64,000 nucleotides of DNA from Zychaea mexicana. Taxonomy: Eukaryota > Mucoromycota > Mucoromycetes > Mucorales > Lichtheimiaceae. Below are positions 44,875-56,467 of this stretch, one piece after another. A program made the translations under genes and the position numbers. The stretch is from NCBI RefSeq assembly GCF_025766255.1, contig NW_026516672.1, positions 124,001-188,000 of the forward strand. Reading direction: 5' to 3'. The notes under the pieces were generated by a model. The model was not told where the DNA came from. It did not search any database and saw only the letters and a program-made list of their open reading frames with translations. How positions within the stretch are numbered: position 1 is the stretch's first letter; every line of letters starts with the position of its first letter.

Positions 44875-46210
44875 ATGGATACAACAAACTATACACCACT
44901 GATTACAAATGAAGTAAACTCAATTATTGCAGATTATTGGCAATTCCTAGAATGGAATTGGCCTACTGTACATAATAAATATAAACATAGAACTGATTTG
45001 AAACATACAGTGAACCCCTGCTTTTTGCAACAGCGGGAATACCGTCAAAAAAGTTGCAAAATCTGAGGAACTGCAAAATGTGAATATGTTACACAAGTGG
45101 GATCGATAAGCTGGCAATCACATCTTTCCTTATTTAGTTTAAAAGCTCTTAAATAATAGAATACAATAGTGTATCTCTTTTGTCACTGGTTCGAGTCTCA
45201 CTGTCTCTGAAGTTTGAGATTAATATACAATATATAAGGCTGAAGCGGGAAATTGCAGGTCCCGATTTCCAAGTTGCAATCTGCAAAAACTGAGGAATCT
45301 GCAATTTTACTAAGTGTTGAGCGGGAATCTGCTCAAAAAAGTTGCAATAAGTGGGGATCTGCAATAAACGGGGGTGCAAAAAGCGGGGGTTCACTGTATT
45401 AAATTCATAGAAAAAATTAATAGTGAATTGTTATGTAAATTAGGTTATGTTGCTGTATATTATTTTCTAGTAGTTTTATATACAAACAAGGAATATCCCA
45501 GACCTTACTTTGAAATTGAAAAAGGATTGTTTTTATTATATCATTTAGTCTCTAGAGTATGTGGTGAAAAATTTGAAAAATACTTGCCACATAGCACATT
45601 TCATACATTTTATAAAAAGTTTTGGATGGATGAGGACAACTACAAACGAATCAACAAAATGGTAAATGATTCAATGAATAACATGTTTTCATCTATCAAA
45701 TTACGTATTCTATCTGCTAGAAAGCATAATTTCGACTTATTTAAACATGTAACACTTATATTGGATGTTCATGATTCAAGAATTAACTATGTAGATACTG
45801 AAATTAACCACTTTCAAAGAATGTATTCTTATAAATTTAAGAAGAATAGATTACGTACCAAATTCGTTAGTGATATGAATGATATGATTATTTATACTTC
45901 TAAAAGTGACTTTTGTTCTGATAGCTCAGATGGTAGCATGTTTTTAAACATGAAATTATTTAAATATATGCATGAGAATGACATAATGGCAGTTGATGGT
46001 GGATATACTTTGTTTATCACACAATTTACAGAGCTTGCTAATGAAAAAGGATATAACTTTAGCCATGATAGTTTTATATACCCTATACGTAAAAATGTAA
46101 ATGAGCCCTTAACGATTACTGAGGATCATTTTAATAAGACATTTGGAAGTTTTAGGACAAAAGTTGAGAATCAATTTTCAGAAATTAGGAATAAATTCTG
46201 CCAATTCAAT
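44875..46210 (+). pseudogene. DDE transposase A, right-arm copy, split by a MITE and 3'-truncated
   Basis: Starts MDTTNYTPLITNEVNS, interrupted at codon 45 by the MITE, resumes at 45399 (KFIEKINSELLCKLGYVAVY). Keeps all three candidate catalytic residues: TLILDVHDSRI, DIMAVDGGYTLF, FRTKVENQFSEI. The left-arm frameshift is absent here. Coding is cut at CQFN by the 46210 turn-around; chromodomain missing. Confidence 0.85.
45008..45396. mobile_element. 389-bp MITE with TA target-site duplication (Tc1/mariner-pogo-like)
   Basis: Ends CAGTGAACCCCTGCTTTTTG and its inverse CAAAAAGCGGGGGTTCACTG, flanked by TA on both sides. The left arm has the uninterrupted sequence AAACATATTAAA at the mirrored place, proving insertion with TA duplication. 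Sub-terminal GCGGGAATCTGC/AAAAAAGTTGCAA motifs are repeated inside. No coding capacity. Confidence 0.93.
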
Positions 46211-48269
46211 AGGCCAATTCCATTCTAGGAATTGCCAATAATTTGCAATAATTGAGTTTACTTCATTTGTAATCAGTGGTGTATAGTTTGTTGTATCCAT
46301 TGGGACGTTCTTTGTTTATATTATGGATTTTTAATTTTTATAATCATTGAATACATGATTTTGGTCACATGATGTCATAAAATTGATAAAATATCAAAAT
46401 GGATGATATAATTTAATATGGCAGCAAGCAATTTATTAGATTTATCAAAAACTATTGTAAGTTTATAGCCAATTTGGTACTGCACATCCCGCTTATCAGA
46501 ACCACGATACTACATAAGTGGTTTTTTTTCTATTTAAACCTAATATGGGAACTTTTTTTCAAATATATTATATGTTAGGGATTTATTACAAATTTAAAAA
46601 CAAAATAGGAAATGGCTTCAACATACATATATACACATAGCGACACAACAGTAATTTCTTCCCACCCGAACCATCGATTTCCCTTTTTATCATTATTCAT
46701 CTGCAAACTGGATCGAAGAGCTTTTTGGCAATAGTGCCGTTGGTCTCATACATTTTTTTCTTGCGAGTGTATGTTCATCTTCCACCCATTCAGATCTAAT
46801 TGCTATTAACGATCGTTCAACAAGATTCTATTATATGATGTTACAATATTTAGAAATATGTGATTGATCCACTGAGACTTTGTACAAAAAAAGCACTGAC
46901 CTTCAACTGAAATAGTCCTCGTAATGTTCCTTCCAATACACCCATGTCGTTTCTTCCTCGTGGTAAGTAGCAAGCGCGCATATTGATAAATCTGTAAATT
47001 CGATCATATTCGAGGTCCATCTTGAATGTGCGCATAGTAAAACCTATATTTTTTGGGGCCAGATAGTATTAGCATCAAATGGAGATCTTATACACATAAA
47101 TATTCACCTTCTACCAAAACTCCAAATACAACCGGATCAGGGACATGCCGCTCCACCATTGAATCAAGCATGATCTTTATCTCAACTGCCACTTTGAAGA
47201 AATCTTGTTCGTTTGTTTTCAACTGAGATTTCACCTCGACAACCAACGTTCGTAAATCTTCATCTTTGATCAGTAAGGAGATTGTTGCATCTACTCTAAC
47301 TTTTTACGAATTGCTCAGTTTTGTGAATTGCCTAAATCAATTGTCATAGTCAATATTAAGAATAAATAAACGCATATGCATGTAATAAACAACAAAAGTA
47401 TAATATAATCAAAAAGTATTACCCGTCACGTTTTGTATAAGGAATGCCACGCATAACTCTATTAAATGTGGGTTTAAATACAATGTCGCCAAAACGATCT
47501 TCATCAACCCTTAATATGTCAGTGTCATCATATGCTTTGTATCTATATACATAAAGATCATTAAAGTTAAATGTCAAAACTGCCCAAAACTGCCCCAAAA
47601 CTATAAATTGTCCCTGTCTTACATATTCTCAATGATCTCTAATGCCAATTTTTCGTCACCGTTCTTGCTATACTTCAGTTTCAACATTTCTTTGATTCCT
47701 TGATTATCCTTGTCTTGCATTGCCTATTACACTAGTCAGTACCCAATTGTTATAACCATTCAGGCGTCTGGTTGATAAATAGAATACTCAGTATAGTAGA
47801 TAAAAATATAATAATTTTATCATCCAAGAATAATTAAAAATATTTCTTTCTTCTTTTTTTCCTTCTAGTTAATATATATTTAGAAAGATTTTAATCTTTC
47901 AAATATATATAAATAAAAAGTAAAATGTATCATTTTACTGTTTATTGAAGAAATGGGGTTCCATTACCTATAAATGCAGAATTATATACCTCTTCAAAGC
48001 AATCACAAAACTCCTTGATTTAAGAGCTAAGCACATCATACATTTCATTTTGGCCCAGATCTTCCACAATTTCGGCCAGAGTAGCATCATTCAGGTGCAT
48101 CAAATGGTTTCGGACATCACAATATGCATCTGCATCAAAATAATATATGAAGTCGATAGATAACAGTTCTGATCGACTTAGCGTGCCATTTTCAATGTTC
48201 AACTTATCAACACATGAGTTACGAAAAACATTCAACTTGGCTGATACATTGATTTGATTAATTTCCACT
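46211..48269. repeat. Third copy of the arm, inverted relative to the right arm
   Basis: Direct repeat of 35494-37555 (offset about 10717) and therefore an inverted repeat of 42890-44965, with a loop of about 1.25 kb. Holds the first about 30 codons of transposase A (-) at 46211-46303 and the 3' half of gene copy 3. Confidence 0.93.
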
Positions 48270-48417
48270 CTGAGGGTTAATCATTATGCTGATGTTTGAG
48301 ATTGTTTGGTAGATTTTATATAAATTATTGAAGTTTCTTATCTTCGGAGTTTGAAATCATGCATATTAAAAAAATTTATTTTAAAACAAAATTATTATAT
48401 AAAAATAATATCTCAGA

Positions 48418-48882
48418 ATGGTTGCTCTAAATGAATTTCTTCCAATTAACCACATTCAGTTATCTTTAAATTTACGTAATGAATTAAACACCTTTATAGA
48501 ATCTGAATTTGATTACTTTATAGAACAGAATATTATTAAAAAAATCCAGAAAAAATTAAATAATAAAATAAAAAAACTATTTTCTTCAGACCATTTTCTA
48601 TACCTTTCTATGCATAATGACTTTTGTGTTCATAAGTTTAGACAGGGAAAGAATAATGACAAATTCTGTGGAAAAGAAATAATTAAAAATGGGAATAAAA
48701 AAAATATGTCTGTAGAAAACATAATCCAGACCATATACCTGAAAAAAGGGAAGAAAAAAAAATAAAAAGTAAAAATACTATACAAGAGGTAGATAACCGT
48801 ATTATAAGAAAAAAAAAAAGAAAACCAATAAAAATAACTATAGGGAATCCTTTTTTCTTATATTTTAATAGTATTTTGCCAT
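48418..48882 (+). pseudogene. Second frame of element B with possible small zinc motif
   Basis: Starts MVALNEFLPINHIQLSLNLR; coiled and Lys/Ile-rich. It contains DFCVHKFRQGKNNDKFCGK, and in another frame shortly after, CRKHNPDHIPEK, together a possible C...C...C..H zinc site broken by a frameshift at about 48710. Could be an accessory DNA-binding protein, as many PIF-like elements encode two proteins. Function not established. Confidence 0.45.
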
Positions 48883-48935
48883 AGATACAGGATTTTTCAT
48901 CTCCTAGCGGACGTTTGAACTTTTATTTAGGCAGA

Positions 48936-49350
48936 GTGGACATGAATGTTAGTCTGAGTGGACATGAATGAAAGTTAATCTGGACATGAATAATAATTGA
49001 TCTGGACATGAATGAAAATCGAGCTGGACATGAATGAAAATCGAGCTGGACATGAATGAAAATCGATCTAGACATGAATGAAAAATCGAGCTGGACATGA
49101 ATGAAAATCGAGCTGGACATGAATAAAGATCGATCTGGACATGAATATAAAACGATCTGGACATGAATATACATCGACCTGGACATGAATATAAATCGAT
49201 CTGGACATGAGTAAAATCAATCTGGACAAAATAAAAATCAATCTGTACATGAATGAAAATCATTCTGACAAGAATAATAATCAATCTAAACATGAATAAT
49301 AGACAACCTGGACATAATAACAGTCAACCTGGACATAGTTTTAGTCAACT
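48936..49350 (+). repeat. 22-bp minisatellite array, FB2 left TIR
   Basis: Tandem units like GAGCTGGACATGAATGAAAATC, about 18, some with GATCT in place of GAGCT. The frames that run through it are repeat artefacts, not genes. Confidence 0.9.
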
Positions 49351-52229
49351 AAGACATAATAAAAGTTGAAGTAGATAATATATTAAGTGTAGCAGAGCAG
49401 AATATATGAGTACTTAAGATTTTCAATTTAAGTCAAGACATAATAGAAGTTAAGCAGTACAAAGCCAATGTCAAGATATAGTAGTATGGCTGTTTCACTC
49501 GTGACAAGAAGCTTGTAGGCTAATGTACAGGAAATAGCAAGGGTGCGTCAGAGACTCACCACTGTGCGCATAAGGCATAAGCCTACTTTGCTGCTGTGGG
49601 AATAGGGCCTGAGCGTTTCCCCTCATTTCACTTTACCTGGGTTGAGTTTGAAACAAATTGGAGGCTGGTGGCAGAGGTAGGTGGAAAGTGTGGGGTTTGT
49701 TAGTAGCAGCAGGGAGGAAAAAAACAACAACCAAAGATCCTTTTTCTTTCTCAATACCATTCGCCATGGCAAATCAACAGCTTCGACGCACACTTGTAAA
49801 TGGCTCCTACTCTCTTCACGATGAATAAAAAACAAAGAAAACAAAACGGCACAATCCACGGATTTATATGAAAAACGAAATGAAGGTAACTGTTTTCTTA
49901 AAAAAAGCATGTGCTCAAGATTTATAAGGAGTAGACCGCCGTTACTGCTGCTTAAAAAAACGCTGGGTAAGTGAACAAGGGAAGGAAAAGGTTATCGGGT
50001 GTGCTTGAGGTATAGCTTTAGTGGAGATATGCCCATTCAGAATTACTGCTTCTTTCTCTTTTTCTATGTATATACTTATGCACCATCTTATACCATTCCA
50101 ACGTCAAACTTACGTGCGTAATACAACATCGTCCTCTACCTGCACAAACCATTCGTATTCACAACAAGAACGACGTAACAATCTTCTTCTCCATTACTCA
50201 AACACAATCATATACAACATGACGCTGATCCGCCCTTGACTTGCAAAACATACAGCCTGACGCGATTACTTTTTTCCTTTTTGCATATAACAATGTTAAC
50301 ATCGCCGGTCTTTATGGATGAATGAGCTGTAGATAGCAAGAAGGATAACTGACGGGTTTCTTTCCGTTTGTGTTGATGTGGATTGGATGAAAATAAAGTA
50401 TGATGGCCGATATATAAGAAAGACAAAAAAGAAGGTTCTATAAGAGTTATACAAGTGCGAAGGATGTTGTTTCGTGGTGAAGGATGGTTATTGTAATTAT
50501 TGATATTGCGTGGCAGAGCGTCTGGTGCCATGCACAGTCTCGCGTTTGTGAACCTATTTGTAGCCACACAATTCCGAGATGCGATCCTTGAAGATCTGCC
50601 ATCGAGCAGCAGGAACGCACACGAATTCATTAGGAATGAGTGCAAGAACTCCACGTACAGTCGAGTGAGAGAGAGCGTAGCGAATGACGTCAAGGGTACT
50701 AACATGTCGGTTGTTCATAGTTGTTTTTATTAAAAACAAATAAAGTTGCTGTTGTAATAGCAAAAAACTTCCTCCTTCATAACAACAAACGCGTTTTCTT
50801 CTTTGTCCCTGCCATATTATCATCACCGCTCAGAGCTATATTTATAGTTTTTATAGAAGCACTTGTAATAACATGCAATACCATTTCACACCCGTTTATG
50901 CAGACAACTGAAACATAATGACTACATAATGTATGATCTTTTACTTTTATTTTTTTCATCCCAACCAGAACATCTACAGTAACAATAATAAAACCCTACA
51001 TACCACCCATCAGCATATATAGCTACCTTATCCATCAAGACCGGCAATGTTCGTGTTGGCATATGCAAAAAGAAAAAGGTAATCGTTGTTGCCATCGTGT
51101 GTGTGCGAGTACAGCGAATTGCAGAGGAGGATTATAGTTGTGGTGGTGTGTATGCATCATAGGAATATAATTATCATCACATTGATGTGTATACCAACAG
51201 CAAAGAAAGAGATGGCCGTCATTACGATGATGATGTGCTTGAGCGTACAAGTATCAAAACAAAAGACCGGCGTCATAGTCGTCATCGTGTAATATGGGCG
51301 TACATGATAGTGAAAGGCAAATGCGTCAGGCTGTATATTTTGCAAGTCAATGGCGGATCAGCGTCATGTTGTATATGATTGTGTTTGAGTAATGGAGAAG
51401 AAGATTGTTACGTCGTTCTTGTTGTGAATACGAATGGTTTGTGCAGGTAGAGGACGATGTTGTATTACGCACGTAAGTTTGACGTTGGAATGGTATAAGA
51501 TGGTGCATAAGTATATACATAGAAAAAGAGAAAGAAGCAGTAATTCTGAATGATAATATCTCCACTAAAGCTATACCTCAAGCACAACCGATAACCTTTT
51601 CCTTCCTTGTTCACTTATCCAGCGTTTTTTAAGCAGCAGTAACGGCGGTCTACTCCTTATAAATCTTGAGCACATGCTTTTTTTAAGAAAACAGTTACCT
51701 TCATTTCGTTTTTCATATAAATCCGTGGATTGTGCCGTTTTGTTTTCTTTGTTTTTTATTCATCGTGAAGAGAGTAGGAGCCATTTACAAGTGTGCGTCG
51801 AAGCTGTTGATTTGCCATGGCGAATGGTATTGAGAAAGAAAAAGGATCTTTGGTTGTTGTTTTTTTCCTCCCTGCTGCTACTAACAAACCCCACACTTTC
51901 CACCTACCTCTGCCACCAGCCTCCAATTTGTTTCAAACTCAACCCGGGTAAAGTGAAATGAGGGGAAACGCTCAGGCCCTATTCCCACAGCAGCAAAGTA
52001 GGCTTATGCCTTATGCGCACAGTGGTGAGTCTCTGACGCACCCTTGCTATTTCCTGTACATTAGCCTACAAGCTTCTTGTCACGAGTGAAACAGCCATAC
52101 TACTATATCTTGACATTGGCTTTGTACTGCTTAACTTCTATTATGTCTTGACTTGAATTGAAAATCTTAAGTACTCATATATTCTGCTCTGCTACACTTA
52201 ATATATTATCTACTTCAACTTTTATTATG

Positions 52230-52655
52230 TCTTAGTTGACTAAAACTATGTCCAGGTTGACTGTTATTATGTCCAGGTTGTCTATTATTCATGTTTAGAT
52301 TGATTATTATTCTTGTCAGAATGATTTTCATTCATGTACAGATTGATTTTTATTTTGTCCAGATTGATTTTACTCATGTCCAGAGCGATTTATATTCATG
52401 TCCAGGTCGATGTATATTCATGTCCAGATCGTTTTATATTCATGTCCAGATCGATCTTTATTCATGTCCAGCTCGATTTTCATTCATGTCCAGCTCGATT
52501 TTCATTCATGTCTAGATCGATTTTCATTCATGTCCAGCTCGATTTTCAATCATGTCCAGCTCGATTTTCATTCATGTCCAGATCAATTATTATTCATGTC
52601 CAGATTAACTTTCATTCATGTCCACTCAGACTAACATTCATGTCCACTCTGCCTA
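52230..52655 (-). repeat. 22-bp minisatellite array, FB2 right TIR
   Basis: Inverse of the FB2 left array with the same order of unit variants, including the CCAGGTCGATGTATATTCATG unit, showing that the two TIRs are homogenised. Confidence 0.9.
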
Positions 52656-52698
52656 AATAAAAGTTCAAACGTCCGCTAGGAGATGAAAAATCCTGTAT

Positions 52699-55303
52699 TT
52701 ATAATTCTGTATCTATAATATACTTTTTGATATACGCTATTAATAAATCTTTTTCATTAAATTTATCAGCTGATAACCAACTATTATGTTCATGACCATA
52801 ATTTTTCCACTTAACTGAAAACATGTATATATTGTTTTTATATTTATGTCCAGTAATTTTTTCTATTTCATATGATTCACTATTATCTCCTATATTTCTT
52901 ATAAATTGTATATTATTTTCTCTTTCTTTTCCTTTACCTTTTCTACGCCGTTTCTTTTCATTAGATTTTGGTATATCATCTTCACTACTATCTTCTAAAT
53001 TTTTGTCACTATAATTATCAACTTCCATTCTTTCATTATTTATATTTAAAGATACTAGATTTTTCTGTAATTCTAACACTTCATCTTTTCTTTTTGCTTG
53101 TTCTATAGAATTACTAATAACAATCTCTACTAATTTAGCCTCATAAGGAAATTCAAAATCTTTAGTTTCCCATAATTTATGATGTGCTTATATATTTATA
53201 TTAAATTTACTACTAAATTTATTTATATTTTTCAATAAACATGCTAAACAGAACTGTAAATTATAAAATTTGATATTATCAATTTTAGCAATTGAATTGC
53301 TATTACTAAATCTATTAAATTTGTTACCAATTTCAGAAAATTGATTTTCTACTTTAGAACGAAAACTTCCAAAAACATCATTAAAATATCTTTCATCTGC
53401 ATTCAAATCAATGTTAACATCTTTTCTAATGGGATATATAAAGTAACTATTATTAAAATCAATTCCTTTTTGACTAGATAATTCAATAAGTTGATTAACA
53501 GAAAGTATATATCCTCCATCCATTGCTAAAACATCATAATTATTTAATTTACTATATAGCTTCATATTTAAAAACATACTTCCATCTGAGCTTTCTGTAC
53601 ACATATCAGTTTCTGAAATATACAATATTATATCATTTATATCACTATGGTGCATACTGACTTAAACCGTGAGCTGTCGAAAATTGAGAATTTTTGAAAC
53701 ACCGCGGCTAAATTAACACCCGAAACACCCGATACGTTTCTTCATATATCATACTCTATGTTTGCACTAGTCAGGGAATTACATGATCGATACTATACTC
53801 ATTTATTTATGAAAGTCAGAAATAACAGAGGTAAAAATACACACTAATCACTTGCAATAATTCTGCGGTGGGATTTGTAACTTCTAGAAGTAAATTTCTC
53901 TACGATCTTGGCAGCTTCACGATCGTCTTTCATATCCTTATATGCTTAAATATAACACCAGTAACGGTTGTAGTATCGACGTATGATATCCGCTCTTTGA
54001 CAGGTACACTTCGCTCAACTCAGATAATGTAGATTGAAACGAAGTACTGACAATGGTTGGTACTGAGTTATTCTCGATTCTGATTCATGTTTAAGAGATT
54101 ATCGGTATTATATTGCAACGAAGTATTGACAATAGTTGGTCCTGAGTCATTCTCGATTGTGATCTATGTTTGAGAGATTATCAATATGGTGCTAATTATG
54201 TAATATTTGATTCATCCATGTGTGTGGTGTTCTCTCTACTGCATTTTAATGGTTACAAAGATGGTGGAGTGGGTTGAGTTATTTGGATCAATCTCAAAGT
54301 AGTGTAGCTTCACTACAATGAGCGAGTATTAATGAAGGAAACACAACCCTTGTGTAAAAGTAGTATGATAATGAGGATAATGTGTTTGTGTAACCATGAC
54401 CAATGCAATGTTACACAGACTGTAATAGCCTACATCACCTCACTGATCTACCCCTCCCACCTTGTCGAAATCTTGGGTCTATATAGTAAATTTTCATATT
54501 CCGACAAAACTTTGATGGCTATCAGAGCTCTCCAAAACACCTTTTTCCATAAAGTAACGAGTAAGAAATGCTTATAATATGCTATTAAACACATCTTGCT
54601 GGTCAGAATCTCAGAAAATTCACTTTGGACAACTCTGATACACTTTCTTTTTTTGGGTCGGTATTTCAAATATATTAACGATTCAAGTCAGTATGCACCA
54701 TAATAATTTGAGTTCTAAGTCCATTTTTTTAAATTTATAAGAAAATAATTTTTCACGTTTTATATCTATATTAACATAATTAATTCTACTATCATGGCCA
54801 TCAATTATTAATGTTACATGTTTGAATAATGATGGATTATATTTATGTACTGATAGTACTCTTAATTTTATAGAAGAAAACATATTTATTAATGATTCAT
54901 TTATAATTTTATTTATTCTTTTATAATTTTCTTCATCCATCCAAAATTTTGTATAATATTTATGAAAGCTACTTTGAGGAAGATATCTATTTATATCTAT
55001 TCTTGAAATACCTGAAACTAAATGATATAACAAAAATAGTCCTTTTTCAATTTCAAAATATGGTCCTGGATATTTCTTATTTGTATATAATACTGTTAAA
55101 AAGAAAAAAACTACAATATATCCTAATTTATCTACTAATTCTTTTTTAATTTTATTTATTAATTTTATATGTTTTATTTCTACTCTATGTTTATAATTAT
55201 AATGTATTATAGGCTAATTAGTATCTAAAAATTTCCAATTATTAATAACAATTTTATCTACTTCATTATTTATTTGTTCTTCAATATTAAGTTCAGGCTC
55301 CAT
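52699..55303 (-). pseudogene. DDE transposase B with C-terminal chromodomain, interrupted
   Basis: Starts MEPELNIEEQINNEVDK. Clearly related to transposase A (PYFEIEKGLFLLYHLVSG; FWMDEENYKRINKI). Candidate DDE: TLIIDGHDSRI, DVLAMDGGYILS, FRSKVENQFSEIGNKF. Then a basic linker (KKRRRKGKGKE) and a chromodomain YEIEKITGHKYKNNIYMFSV, KWKNYGHEHNSWLSADKF. Defects: TAG after KFLDTN, an A-run frameshift before NGLRTQ, the 1053-bp insertion, and TAA after FNINI. Without them it would be about 515 residues. This copy shows directly that core and chromodomain are one reading unit. Confidence 0.85.
53648..54700. mobile_element. 1053-bp TIR element with TA duplication inside transposase B
   Basis: Ends TGGTGCATACTGACTTAAA and inverse of TGGTGCATACTGACTTGAA, flanked by TA. 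Removing it and one TA rejoins the transposase reading (RTQIISDIND), matching RTKFVSDMND of transposase A. No transposase inside; non-autonomous. Family not identified. Confidence 0.88.
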
Positions 55304-56467
55304 ATTTTATTATTATTTTTATTGTTATTATAAAATTCACTTTGAAAATTCTCAACCACAAGAAAAATTCTCAACCCGTAAATAATTCTTAACTAATAGT
55401 TTTCAATAAAAACTGCTGCTAGTGGTTAACCTCCTGTATATACAATCGTTAATAACTGAAAATGAAAAAATCATAAATTATGTGACATAAAAGATAAGCA
55501 ATATTTACAGGTAAAAAATCATCAAGTTCAGGCTCTTCTGAGGTTTCAGAATCATTCGTTGAATTACTTGTTACGGTTTCTTGTGAGCTTGGCAAACTGT
55601 CTTGTATTTCAGCTCGAATATCGTTATTGACTTTTCTGACTACTACTCCTTGCGTCTTTAACACTTCAACTTCATGTTTTTGCAATACGATTTTCTAGTC
55701 CCATCAATAAGTTTCCTTTAGTAATTTGAATGTGATATATGCATGCATGAGCCCTTTCCACAAGAAAATACCTTTTGTATTTCTTTTTCAATGTTTAAGG
55801 ATATAATTTCCCAGTGCTCCTTCCTATTTTTAAATTTACCAATCTATAGATTGATATGAAGAGTGATATTCAGAACTAGATCTAGGAAAAAAAAAGTCGT
55901 TGTTCGTTTATCCATTATTAATATTACCTTATACTTTTTGCCCAAGCGCTCTGCTTCCTTTATAAATCTCATCTTCCAGATACTCTCCAATTCTTCGATA
56001 TCTTTTCTCGATTTGTGCCACGTTGTAAATTCATCTTCATGTTCTCTCACGAATTGATGGAATTTGGGCACTTTCTTGGTGCTAATAAAGCGAGTGAGCT
56101 CTGTGTCAACGTTAATATTAATATTTTCTCAGTCACTTGAGAAAAAATTTACATACTAAAGTTCCAGGTGTACTTGACTTGCTCTTGCCCATTGCCTTGG
56201 AAACAAGAAAAGGGTTGTCTTGGAAACGAAAAAAAGATCGAAAAAAGGATTGTCTTGGAAACGAAAGAAGGATAGAAAAATCAAATTGGGGCGGGCGGGG
56301 TTAAATCTCCTAGGGAAAGTGTTTGCCAATCATTTTGGAGTTAAGGGATGCTCTCTACGCATTAGGGTATTCTACCAGGCTCTGTAACATCTGTCCAATC
56401 AAATTATGACGTTAAGGATGCGTTGTTACAGTTACACACAGGAACCTAGTTCTTGTGGCGTTTCTAA

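Larger units (their letters stand above)
42094..46210. repeat. Right arm of the large palindrome (contains a 389-bp MITE)
   Basis: Reverse complement of 34638-38364 plus the MITE at 45008. It ends abruptly at 46210/46211 inside transposase A, where the sequence turns around again into the third copy. The turn-around joins TTCAATA to TAGGCC sequences with a 2-bp TA overlap. Confidence 0.93.
48888..52695. mobile_element. Fold-back (FB-like) element copy 2
   Basis: 3808 bp, flanked by TA, ends CAGGATTTTTCATCTCCTAG. TIRs 48888-50263 and 51323-52695 (about 1375 bp each), loop 50264-51322. Inserted just downstream of the stop codon of the element B transposase. Internally more symmetric than FB1: left and right minisatellite arrays are closely similar. 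Confidence 0.9.
48270..55436. mobile_element. Element B: chromodomain-DDE transposon carrying nested insertions
   Basis: Interrupts gene copy 3; arms 1 and 2 show the unoccupied sequence TTTCCACTGTGTATACAC. Ends are imperfect inverted repeats CTGAGGGTTAATC and CAGGAGGTTAACC. Without its guests (FB2 and the 53648 element) it is about 2.3 kb with two convergent genes: a small zinc-motif frame (+) and a transposase-chromodomain gene (-). The exact ends and target duplication are not certain. Confidence 0.7.
46693..56192 (-). pseudogene. Host-like gene, copy 3: longest N-terminus, split by element B
   Basis: Probable ancestral locus. The 5' part lies at 56192 to about 55440: MGKSKSSTPGTL, then after short introns STKKVPKFHQFVREHEDEF, KSRKDIEELESIWKMRF, EHWEIISLNIEKEIQK, VLQKHEVEVLKTQGV and EPELDDFLP with an intact GTAAAT donor. 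Element B (48270-55436) interrupts the next exon. The 3' part continues at 48269-46693 (VEINQINVSAKLNV to SIQFADE). A TAA within MYDVLSS (about 48021) and the 7.2 kb insertion inactivate it. Upstream sequence at 56200-56280 repeats TTGTCTTGGAAACGAAA. Comparison shows that copies 1 and 2 lack the first exons and use an internal ATG. Confidence 0.72.

Noticed and set aside
45181..45200. GGTTCGAGTCT, a tRNA B-box-like string inside the MITE
   Set aside because: No matching A box or tRNA fold upstream; the TA-flanked inverted ends already explain the element, so not a SINE.
48949..49293. Long frames rich in SCPDRSLFMSS-type repeats (also 52291-52660)
   Set aside because: They are translations of the 22-bp minisatellite, open only because the unit lacks stops in that frame; present on the array only.
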